5,264 nucleotides of DNA, taken from the NCBI GenBank assembly GCA_019116405.1, contig DXBS01000080.1:1-5264 (forward strand), written 5' to 3'. Source of the stretch: Candidatus Gallimonas intestinigallinarum (GTDB lineage: Bacteria > Bacillota_A > Clostridia > Christensenellales > Borkfalkiaceae). The translations under genes and the position numbers were made by a program. The notes beneath the pieces are model-generated. The model did no database searches and was not told the DNA's origin. It saw nothing but the letters and a program-made list of their open reading frames with translations. Shown piece by piece: positions 1 to 5,077 of the stretch (position 1 is its first letter; each line of letters begins with the position of its first letter).

Positions 1-289
1 GCGCCTCGATGCGCATGTAGTGCGGGTTTTCGACGAACAGCGGGCGGTCGTCCTTGATCTTGAGCGCGACGGACCCCTCCGAAGGGTATGCACTCCAGGC
101 ATACCTGCCGTCCTGCTCGACGCGATAATCATACAGCTTTCCGTGGACGAGCTTTGCCTCAAAATTGCGGTTTTCCAGAAGTTCCGCATACAGTCCGCCG
201 TCCAACGCGTAATTGATGTCCTCCAGGAACATTCCCGTGCCGCCCGGGCGGACGGGGACCTTCCCTTCCTCGTGCAATGTGATCTTCAT
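1..289 (-). CDS. alpha-L-arabinofuranosidase, GH51 family (N-terminal 96 codons; 3' end outside window)
   Basis: This is the start of a glycoside hydrolase that would release terminal alpha-L-arabinofuranosyl residues from arabinan or arabinoxylan fragments. The visible protein begins MKITLHEEGK. It carries the family hallmark at residues 20-43: GMFLEDIN, then DGGLYAELLENRNF. In GH51 enzymes this corresponds to the F-E-D/E-I-N-H and GGLYAEL-x-x-NR-x-FE block. Residues 87-94 (ENPHYMRI) match the NPHYLR segment of the carbohydrate-binding-like insert found in the longer GH51 members. No signal peptide is seen, so a cytoplasmic enzyme acting on imported oligosaccharides is likely. The start is ATG at 289: an in-frame TGA lies three codons upstream, and GTGAGG sits 4 nt before the ATG. 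The catalytic acid/base and nucleophile glutamates lie beyond the window, so activity cannot be judged. It has its own promoter and is probably not part of the phosphate operon. Confidence 0.85.
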   Translation of the reverse strand, partial: MKITLHEEGKVPVRPGGTGMFLEDINYALDGGLYAELLENRNFEAKLVHGKLYDYRVEQDGRYAWSAYPSEGSVALKIKDDRPLFVENPHYMRIEA

Positions 290-389
290 GATACCTCACT
301 CCATATTTCCTTCGCGATCGGGCATACGCGGACGCTCCGGCCGCAAAAGCAATACAAACCCGCCGCAGACGGGTCCGTATGACATTCCA
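290..389 (-). other. 5' leader of the GH51 gene, no recognised riboswitch
   Basis: This is the untranslated leader expected from the promoter at 390-398. It contains a small stem, ACCCG pairing with CGGGT around a 7-nt loop, at about 356-372, and a weak CGGA/TCCG stem near 328-338. Neither is followed by a U-tract, and I recognise no known riboswitch or T-box motif. The ATG-GAG-TGA triplet run just before the ribosome binding site is too short to call a leader peptide. Confidence 0.3.
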
Positions 390-418
390 AGTATAGCACA
401 AAATCTGCCGCGAGAAAA
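390..418 (-). promoter_or_regulatory. Probable extended -10 promoter for the GH51 gene
   Basis: On the minus strand, TG-C-TATACT lies at 398-390, giving a good -10 (five of six consensus bases) with the extended TGn motif. The hexamer 17 bp upstream (TTTTCT, 418-413) is a poor -35, as is common for extended -10 promoters. Transcription would start near 383 and give a leader of about 94 nt. The upstream half of the promoter lies inside the terminator hairpin at 400-437. Inferred from sequence only. Confidence 0.5.
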
Positions 419-437
419 GCATCCTCGGGCAGATTTT
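400..437 (-). terminator. Bidirectional intrinsic terminator after the histidine kinase gene
   Basis: Arms at 400-409 (aaaatctgcc) and 428-437 (ggcagatttt) are perfectly complementary over 10 bp. An inner CGAG/CTCG stem (411-414 with 424-427) continues the helix past a single unpaired base, leaving a 9-nt loop. Read on the minus strand, the right arm ends GGCAGATTTTG about 10-50 nt past the kinase stop codon, which suits transcription termination. Read on the plus strand, the tail is six T, so the element is symmetrical and possibly stronger in that direction, although no plus-strand gene is seen here. Confidence 0.75.
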
Positions 438-447
438 TTCAAAAAAT

Positions 448-1824
448 TTACAATTTTTCCGGACTTCTCTTCTCCCGGCGCGGGAAACCGACGCGGAACG
501 TGCTGCCGACCCCCTCTTTGCTCTCCACCGAGAGCTGCCAACCCTGTTTTTTGCACAGCTTGCGCACGACGGACAGTCCCAGCCCGAACCCGCCGTTTTT
601 GCCGTTGTGCGACTTATCCACCGTAAAGAAGCGGTCGAAGATGCGCCCCAAATTCTCCTCGGAGATGCCGATGCCGGTATCCGAGACGGTAAACTCCTCG
701 CGCGTCAAAAGCACGGAGATGCTCCCGCCCTCGCGGTTGTAGCGGATGGCGTTGCGGATGATATTGCCGAAGATCTCGGTGACGCGCTCCTGACGGCTGT
801 TCAATATGACACCCTCTTTGACCTCGGACAGGAGCACGAGCTTGTGTTCCCTGATCTCGGGCGAGAGCGCGGCGAGCGTCTCCCTGAGGATATGCGAGGC
901 GTCCACCTCGTAGGTGGGAAGATCCTCGCTGTCGATCTCGCTGTAGTTGATGATGGACGCGACGAGGCTCTGCAATCGCTCGCTCTGCGTCAGAATGGTC
1001 GAGAGCGCCTTTTGCCGGCGTTCCCCTTCCAGTGCGCCCGAAGCGAGCAGCTCTGCAAACCCGTGAATGGAGGTGAGCGGCGTGTTCATCTCGTGCGTGA
1101 CGTTGGCAATGAACTCGTCCTTGCTGCTCTTTGCTTTGATGGCTTGTTCGCGCTCCTCGTCGATCTCGCGCACGCGCTGTTCGGCGTCCTCGTTCATCTT
1201 GTTGACGATGGCGGCGAACTGCTCCAGTTCGGGCACGGTCGCCTTGACTTTTTTGCGGTAGGACGCCTGCTTGCCCAGTTCCTCCAGGGGCTGCAGAATG
1301 TAGCCCGTCGCGAGATAGGTGACAAGCAGGCAGACCGCGGCGTCCGCGACGAGATAGCCCAGAACCGCGGGCAGCGACGCGAGCAGGACGTCCCAGAGCG
1401 ACTGGGTGCGCTCGGCAATGCGGACGAGATAGCCGTCAAACTGCCTGCAATAATAGAGGAAGTCCGCCCCCAGCGTGGGAGAGGTGCGCACGTCAAAGCC
1501 CTCGCCGCTTTCGATGGCGTCCGCGACCTCGGGACGGAGCGCGCGCGAGCCCTCCTCCTCATCCTCCGAATCGGCGATGAGCGTGCCGTCCGCCGTCAGA
1601 AAGGTGACGCGCGCACCGTTGAGCGTGGCGGACAGCTCCTGCGCGTACGCCGCGTCCAGCTCCTCGATGGAGCGCGTCTCGTCAAAGACGGACATATACC
1701 CGCGCAGGTAGTGGCAGGCATATTCCACGCTGTTGTTGTAGCAGATCTGCGTCGTAAGAATGGAAAAGACGATGAGCGCCACTGCCGTGATCGCGAAACT
1801 CGTCCACATGATGCGTTTTTTCAT
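448..1824 (-). CDS. PhoR-like membrane sensor histidine kinase
   Basis: A 458-residue sensor kinase that autophosphorylates and passes phosphate to the adjacent regulator. The ATG at 1824 is chosen because GTGGAG lies 6 nt upstream and the protein then opens MKKRIM directly before a hydrophobic helix. The ATG 69 nt further upstream has no ribosome binding site and would read through a hairpin. Domains: membrane helix about 7-27; extracytoplasmic domain about 28-142, with a PAS-like strand (VTFLTADGTLIADSE) and an acidic cluster at 85-91; second membrane helix about 145-175; a short, degenerate HAMP-like and coiled-coil linker to about 235; DHp with the H box FIANVTHEMNTPLTSI and phospho-accepting His244; and an ATPase domain with the N box (NIIRNAIRYN, about 354-363), G1 DTGIGI (382-387), the F box (IFDRFF) and G2 GGFGLGL (411-417). 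All catalytic motifs are intact. PhoR identity is inferred from the neighbouring regulator and phosphate genes. Unlike E. coli PhoR, there is no room for a cytoplasmic PAS domain. Confidence 0.92.
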   Translation of the reverse strand: MKKRIMWTSFAITAVALIVFSILTTQICYNNSVEYACHYLRGYMSVFDETRSIEELDAAYAQELSATLNGARVTFLTADGTLIADSEDEEEGSRALRPEVADAIESGEGFDVRTSPTLGADFLYYCRQFDGYLVRIAERTQSLWDVLLASLPAVLGYLVADAAVCLLVTYLATGYILQPLEELGKQASYRKKVKATVPELEQFAAIVNKMNEDAEQRVREIDEEREQAIKAKSSKDEFIANVTHEMNTPLTSIHGFAELLASGALEGERRQKALSTILTQSERLQSLVASIINYSEIDSEDLPTYEVDASHILRETLAALSPEIREHKLVLLSEVKEGVILNSRQERVTEIFGNIIRNAIRYNREGGSISVLLTREEFTVSDTGIGISEENLGRIFDRFFTVDKSHNGKNGGFGLGLSVVRKLCKKQGWQLSVESKEGVGSTFRVGFPRREKRSPEKL

Positions 1825-1836
1825 AGCTGTCTCCAC
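1825..1836 (-). promoter_or_regulatory. Ribosome binding site that fixes the kinase start
   Basis: GTGGAG (1836-1831) is separated by ACAGCT from the ATG at 1824-1822. The longer in-frame start at 1893 has no comparable purine run upstream. This supports a 458-residue kinase rather than the 481-residue reading. Confidence 0.8.
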
Positions 1837-1851
1837 AACGTGCGATTTTGT

Positions 1852-1889
1852 AAAAGGCGGCGATCCGTCCCATCGGACGAGCCGCCGCC
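1852..1889 (-). terminator. Strong hairpin between regulator and kinase genes (terminator or attenuator-like)
   Basis: The transcript would fold a 15-nt arm (1889-1875) on a 15-nt arm (1870-1856) with a four-base GATG loop. Seven outer pairs (GGCGGCG/CGCCGCC) and five inner pairs (CGTCC/GGACG) are perfect. Between them are two G-U wobbles and one mismatch. TTTT follows at 1855-1852, then ACAAAAT. The U-tract is short, so termination may be partial. Its place between two genes expected to be co-transcribed suggests it lowers kinase transcription relative to the regulator, or acts as an RNA processing or 3'-end stabilising structure. Structure seen; function inferred. Confidence 0.6.
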
Positions 1890-1908
1890 TCATCAGTCAG
1901 TTTTTTTG

Positions 1909-2556
1909 TCAATCCGCGATGAATTTATAGCCTACGCCGAACACCGTCTCGAAGTTGAGTCCCATCTTTCTCAGGCGGGCGACGTAGTTATCCAGCGTGC
2001 GCGTCTCGCCGCCGTCATACCCCCACACCTCGGCGAGGATATTTTCGCGCGCGAGCACCTTGCCCTCGTTCAGCATAAAGTAGCGCAGCAGCTGATATTC
2101 CTTGTTGCTCAGATCGAGCGGCTTTCCGCGGAAAGTGACGGTCATCGTATCCGTATTCAGGATGAGCGAGCCTTTCTGCACGCACCCCGTCTTTCTGGAG
2201 CGCCGAAGCGCCGCGTTGACGCGCGCGACCAGCTCCAGAACGCCGAAAGGCTTTGCTATGTAGTCGTCCGCGCCTGCGTTAAGTCCCCTGACCTTATCTG
2301 TCTCCTTTCCGAGCGCCGAGAGCATGATGACACTCACCTGCGGATAGCGCGACTTGACCGCCTGCAATACGTCCAGTCCGTTGCCGTCCCCGAGCATGAC
2401 GTCTAAAAGGACGACGTCGGGCACGCCCTCGTCGAGCGCGGCGGTAAATGCCTTGACGGTGGGAAAAGTCTTGCAGGCAATGCCCTGCATATCCAGCGTA
2501 CATTGGACGAGCTCGCAGATGCTCTCGTCGTCTTCCAGAAGATAGACCTGATCCAT
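1909..2556 (-). CDS. PhoB/PhoP-type response regulator (OmpR family)
   Basis: A 215-residue DNA-binding response regulator. The receiver domain (about 1-115) has the acidic pocket EDD at 8-10, phospho-accepting Asp52 in VVLLDVML, Ser80 in MLSA, and Lys102 in AKPF, so the full phosphorylation site is intact. The C-terminal winged helix (about 130-215) shows LSNKEYQLLRYF, the recognition-helix region TRTLDNYVARLRK (about 185-197) and the wing GVGYKF, typical of the OmpR/PhoB group. The start is taken as ATG 2556, with AAGGA just upstream, rather than an in-frame TTG at 2571 that lacks a ribosome binding site. It sits 7 bp after the Na/Pi transporter stop, and the AAGGA overlaps that stop codon (TAAGGA), suggesting translational coupling. 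Its partner is almost certainly the downstream kinase. The phosphate role is inferred from the flanking pst, phoU and Na/Pi genes. Likely targets include the Pho-box-like repeats upstream of the transporter. Confidence 0.93.
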   Translation of the reverse strand: MDQVYLLEDDESICELVQCTLDMQGIACKTFPTVKAFTAALDEGVPDVVLLDVMLGDGNGLDVLQAVKSRYPQVSVIMLSALGKETDKVRGLNAGADDYIAKPFGVLELVARVNAALRRSRKTGCVQKGSLILNTDTMTVTFRGKPLDLSNKEYQLLRYFMLNEGKVLARENILAEVWGYDGGETRTLDNYVARLRKMGLNFETVFGVGYKFIAD

Positions 2557-2566
2557 AAAATCCTTA
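2557..2566 (-). promoter_or_regulatory. Ribosome binding site overlapping the transporter stop codon; fixes the regulator start
   Basis: The minus strand reads TAAGGATTTTATG: the transporter's TAA stop (2566-2564) runs into AAGGA (2565-2561), 4 nt before the regulator ATG. Ribosomes finishing the transporter would be placed on the regulator start. The spacing is somewhat short. Confidence 0.7.
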
Positions 2567-4237
2567 TTCAATGGAGTGTGCGATGTACGTCATATGGTCC
2601 GCCGCGCGCTCCAGATTGCCGACGAGGTTGATGAACACGCTGGAATTCTGCGGTTGGCATCTGCCCTCGTTCAGCCTCTTGATGTGCTGGTTGACCAGTT
2701 CACGCCGCATCTTGTCCACGGTGTCCTCCATTTCGTCCACCACTTTGAGTGCGGCATAGTCGCGCTCCTCAAACGCCTTGTAGCAGACGTCGTAGAGCGC
2801 GGTGAGCTTTTCGTACATCTCGCGGATCATCGTCAGGAACTCGCTGGAGAATACCAACGGGTCGTTGACGTAATGATCGGTGTATTTTGTGACGTTATCC
2901 GCCAGTTCGCCGATCCTCACGATATCGTTGAGGACGTAATGCATGGAGGAGATCGCCTTTTCATCCTCTATGGTGGGCGCTGATGCGGAAATTTTGACTA
3001 AATATTGCACCGCCTCTTTGTTGGCTTCCGAGAGCTTGCGGTTGCGTTCGAGCACCTCGTTCTTTGCCGCCGTGTTCTTCTCCAGGAAGGCGTGGAAGGC
3101 AAGATCCAGCGTCTCCTTGGCATATGCAAGCATCTTGCCCGTCTCCTGATACAGGTGCGAGAGCGCGACGGAGGGCTGCAGCAAGAGGCGCTCGTCCAGC
3201 CCGCCCATGACCTCGTCCTTCGCGGGCTCCGGCTTCTTGTCGCGGATGAGATGGTTGGCGAGCCATACAAATCCTTTGATAAAGGGCAGGAACAGGCAGG
3301 TGCAGGTGACGTTGAAGAGCGTGTGGAAAAACGCGATCTGGAACTGGTAGTTTGGCTTTCCATCCGCTGCCGGCGGGAAGATCGTCTCCAGAACGGTCTT
3401 GGAGAAGGTGGTCCCGGACGGGATCCAGCACAGCAGGAAGGTCATGAAGATGACCGCCCCGAGGCAGTTAAACAGCAGGTGGATGATCGCGGCGCGGCGT
3501 GCGTTGGGCGATGCGCCGATCGAAGAGAGCAGCGCAGTAATACAGGTGCCGATATTGGAGCCGATGATGACGTAGTAGACGCCGTCCCCCGTGCCGCCGA
3601 TGAGCACGCCGCTCGTGGCGAGCACGACGACGATACTCGTGACCGCCGAGGAGGACTGCACGATGCCCGTTGCGACAATGCCGATCAGAAGCAGCAGTGC
3701 GGGATTCTGCACGACAGAAAGCGCATCCTTGATGACCTGCATGATCTCCCGGTGCAGATTGGGATCCATTGCATCCGACATGAACGCAAGCCCGACGAAG
3801 ATGAGCCCGAGCCCCGTGAGCACATTGCCGATCGTCTTGACCTTCTCCTTCTTGGAGAGCATGGTCATGAATACGCCGATGACGGAGAGAATGAGCAGAA
3901 ACGCCGAGACGTTCAGACTTCCGAGCGAGGCGATCCACGCCGTGATCGTCGTGCCGATGTTGGCGCCCATGATGATCGCGGTCGCCTGGAAGAGCGTCAG
4001 GATGCCCGCATTGACGAGGCCGACGACCATGACGGTGGTCGCAGACGAGCTCTGAATGATCATCGTCGACGCGGCGCCGATCCCGACGCCCGCAAAACGG
4101 TTGTTCGCCGTCCTGTTGAGCATGCGCTTGAGCCCGCCGTGCGCGAGGCGGGACATGCTGTCCGACATGATCTCCATGCCGGCGAGGAACGCGCCCAAGC
4201 CGCCCAGCAGTTGAAGGATCAGATACAAGTATTCCAT
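2564..4237 (-). CDS. Na+/phosphate cotransporter (NptA/YjbB type) with C-terminal PhoU domain
   Basis: A 557-residue membrane carrier that couples sodium and inorganic phosphate movement. The first about 330 residues hold two inverted-repeat Na/Pi-cotransporter units. Each has the signature pair: QSSSATT (62-68) with GANIGTTIT (91-99), then QSSSAVT (194-200) with GSNIGTCIT (226-234). Hydrophobic helices fill the region between. After a charged linker (about 332-346), residues about 355-557 form a soluble helical PhoU-like domain. Its two metal-binding-type motifs are near 436-449 (ELADNV) and 540-551 (NLERAADHMTYI). The length is normal for the bacterial fused family. ATG 4237 is preceded by AAGGAAGGGG at 4250-4241. 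It is the first gene of its operon, followed by the two-component pair. Homologues have been described as importers or, for E. coli YjbB, as a probable exporter, so direction is not settled by sequence. The PhoU domain probably senses or gates transport. Confidence 0.94.
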   Translation of the reverse strand: MEYLYLILQLLGGLGAFLAGMEIMSDSMSRLAHGGLKRMLNRTANNRFAGVGIGAASTMIIQSSSATTVMVVGLVNAGILTLFQATAIIMGANIGTTITAWIASLGSLNVSAFLLILSVIGVFMTMLSKKEKVKTIGNVLTGLGLIFVGLAFMSDAMDPNLHREIMQVIKDALSVVQNPALLLLIGIVATGIVQSSSAVTSIVVVLATSGVLIGGTGDGVYYVIIGSNIGTCITALLSSIGASPNARRAAIIHLLFNCLGAVIFMTFLLCWIPSGTTFSKTVLETIFPPAADGKPNYQFQIAFFHTLFNVTCTCLFLPFIKGFVWLANHLIRDKKPEPAKDEVMGGLDERLLLQPSVALSHLYQETGKMLAYAKETLDLAFHAFLEKNTAAKNEVLERNRKLSEANKEAVQYLVKISASAPTIEDEKAISSMHYVLNDIVRIGELADNVTKYTDHYVNDPLVFSSEFLTMIREMYEKLTALYDVCYKAFEERDYAALKVVDEMEDTVDKMRRELVNQHIKRLNEGRCQPQNSSVFINLVGNLERAADHMTYIAHSIE

Positions 4238-4267
4238 ATTCCCCTTCCTTGATCTTTGGTGTCACTT

Positions 4268-4295
4268 TAGAAACGTACGACTAGAAGCGTACGAC
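4268..4295 (-). repeat. Two tandem 14-bp repeats at the expected transcription start (operator candidate)
   Basis: The minus strand reads GTCGTACGCTTCTA (4295-4282) directly followed by GTCGTACGTTTCTA (4281-4268), identical at 13 of 14 positions. Each unit contains the palindrome CGTACG. The pair begins just after the -10 element and covers the predicted start site and early leader. Outside them, GGTGTC (plus strand, 4258-4263) and GACACC (4293-4298) form an inverted repeat. The layout suits a repressor site or a leader RNA hairpin. No known motif is recognised. Confidence 0.6.
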
Positions 4296-4298
4296 ACC

Positions 4299-4327
4299 AT
4301 TATACCAAGGTCGGAGACACTTGTCAC
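4299..4327 (-). promoter_or_regulatory. Near-consensus SigA-type promoter of the Na/Pi transporter operon
   Basis: On the minus strand, GTGACA (4327-4322, five of six bases of TTGACA) is followed after exactly 17 bp by TATAAT (4304-4299), a perfect -10. TGG immediately before it supplies the extended -10 TGn. Start is expected near 4292, giving a leader of about 55 nt before the ATG at 4237. The strength of the core promoter suggests substantial basal expression, with regulation from the flanking repeats. Confidence 0.8.
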
Positions 4328-4331
4328 CTGT

Positions 4332-4361
4332 TTTTTACAAATTTATACAAATTTTTACAAA
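4332..4361 (-). promoter_or_regulatory. Three tandem 10-bp repeats, candidate Pho box
   Basis: In the direction of the gene, the units are TTTGTAAAAA (4361-4352), TTTGTATAAA (4351-4342) and TTTGTAAAAA (4341-4332), differing at one base only. On the other strand they give TTTACA, TATACA, TTTACA separated by AATT. This resembles the TT(A/C/T)ACA direct repeats bound by Bacillus PhoP, and more loosely the TGTCA-type box of E. coli PhoB. They end 4 bp before the -35, at about -40 to -69, where an OmpR/PhoB-family activator would bind. They could also act as an A/T-rich UP element. Repeat seen; binding inferred. Confidence 0.6.
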
Positions 4362-4362
4362 C

Positions 4363-4381
4363 GGGGAGGCAAAGCCTCCCC
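4363..4381 (-). terminator. Intrinsic terminator after phoU (end of the pst-phoU operon)
   Basis: The arms 4363-4370 (ggggaggc) and 4374-4381 (gcctcccc) are a perfect 8-bp GC-rich inverted repeat with a 3-nt loop, starting 11 bp past the phoU stop. On the minus strand the tail is GTTTGTAAAAATTTG, an imperfect T-tract made by the first Pho-box-like repeat. Termination may therefore be incomplete, letting some pst transcripts continue into the transporter operon. Confidence 0.7.
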
Positions 4382-4391
4382 CATAGCTTAT

Positions 4392-5051
4392 TTACTGGTA
4401 CTCTTTGTGGACGCCTGTGACGAGGTACTTCGCCCACTCGCTCACGTTGACGGCATAGTCGCCGATCTTCTCCAGATACTTTGCGACCATCAGAAGTTCG
4501 ATCGCCTGATCTGCGAGGGTGTAATCCTTGACCATGCTGTCGATGAGATCCTGCTTGGTCTGATTGAACAGCGAATCCATCTCGTCGTCCGCGTGAATGA
4601 CCATATCTGCGCCGCCCACGCTCTCGTTGAGGAAGGCCTCGACGCTCTGGTGGATCATTGCGACTGCAAGATCGCCCATGCGCGCAATGTATTCGGGCTC
4701 CTTAAAGAGCTTGAGATCGGGATAGCTGCGCACGATTTCGCCGATGTCCGCCGCCTGATCGCCGATGCGCTCGACGTCGGTAATGACCTTGAGCGCCGTG
4801 GTGACCATCATCAGGTCCTTTGCGACGGGCTGCTGCTTCAACAGGATGCGCATGCACTTCTTCTCGATGGCGATCTCCAGATCGTCCACCTCTCTGTCTG
4901 CCTCCGAAACGGCGGCGCCAAGCTTTCTGTCCAGCGTCTTGAGTGCCGTGACCGCGTTGCCGATCATGCCCTCGACGAGCGAACACATCTTGGTGAGCGT
5001 ATCGTGCAGGTCGGTAAGTTCCTCTTCAAAAGTCTTTCTTGCCATAACCAT
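4392..5051 (-). CDS. phoU: Phosphate signalling protein PhoU
   Basis: A 219-residue all-helical cytoplasmic regulator that links the Pst importer to the PhoR kinase and represses the Pho response when phosphate is sufficient. The two-fold PhoU repeat is clear. The first three-helix bundle carries DVERIGDQAADI (92-103), and the second carries KYLEKIGDYAVNVSEW (191-206). Both contain the E-x-x-x-D core (E94/D98 and E194/D198) that binds metal clusters in characterised PhoU proteins. The length is usual. The start MVMARK at 5051 has GGAAGGAAAGG ending 9 nt upstream. A second ATG at 5045 is possible but is 15 nt from that site. It follows pstB by 26 bp, in the normal pst operon order. No odd features. 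Confidence 0.97.
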   Translation of the reverse strand: MVMARKTFEEELTDLHDTLTKMCSLVEGMIGNAVTALKTLDRKLGAAVSEADREVDDLEIAIEKKCMRILLKQQPVAKDLMMVTTALKVITDVERIGDQAADIGEIVRSYPDLKLFKEPEYIARMGDLAVAMIHQSVEAFLNESVGGADMVIHADDEMDSLFNQTKQDLIDSMVKDYTLADQAIELLMVAKYLEKIGDYAVNVSEWAKYLVTGVHKEYQ

Positions 5052-5060
5052 AATATATTA

Positions 5061-5071
5061 CCTTTCCTTCC
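5061..5071 (-). promoter_or_regulatory. Ribosome binding site of phoU
   Basis: GGAAGGAAAGG lies between the pstB stop and phoU, 9 nt before the ATG at 5051. The second in-frame ATG (5045) is 15 nt away, so the first is preferred. Confidence 0.7.
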
Positions 5072-5077
5072 CAAATA

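Noticed and set aside
1890..1912. Perfect TTGACA (minus strand, 1912-1907) overlapping the regulator stop, as a possible kinase promoter
   Set aside because: The hexamer 17 bp downstream is GGCGGC, inside the hairpin stem, and no plausible -10 is present at nearby spacings.
607..2406. 599-codon open frame on the plus strand
   Set aside because: It lies antisense to the kinase and regulator genes, which have intact motifs and ribosome binding sites. Its translation is rich in Arg, Asp and Ala with no domain pattern, as expected for an antisense shadow of GC-rich coding DNA.
3005..4252. 415-codon open frame on the plus strand
   Set aside because: It is antisense to the Na/Pi transporter. The product is a highly charged, Arg/Asp/His-rich sequence with no recognisable fold and is a shadow frame.
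3468..4265. 265-codon minus-strand frame starting with GTG just upstream of the transporter
   Set aside because: It overlaps the transporter in another frame, has low-complexity Arg/His/Gly content, and lacks its own ribosome binding site.
4258..4298. GGTGTC/GACACC inverted repeat with inner CGTACG pair as a riboswitch-like leader
   Set aside because: Only short stems with a large asymmetric bulge, part of it upstream of the predicted transcript start. No known riboswitch consensus is visible, so it is reported only as tandem repeats.
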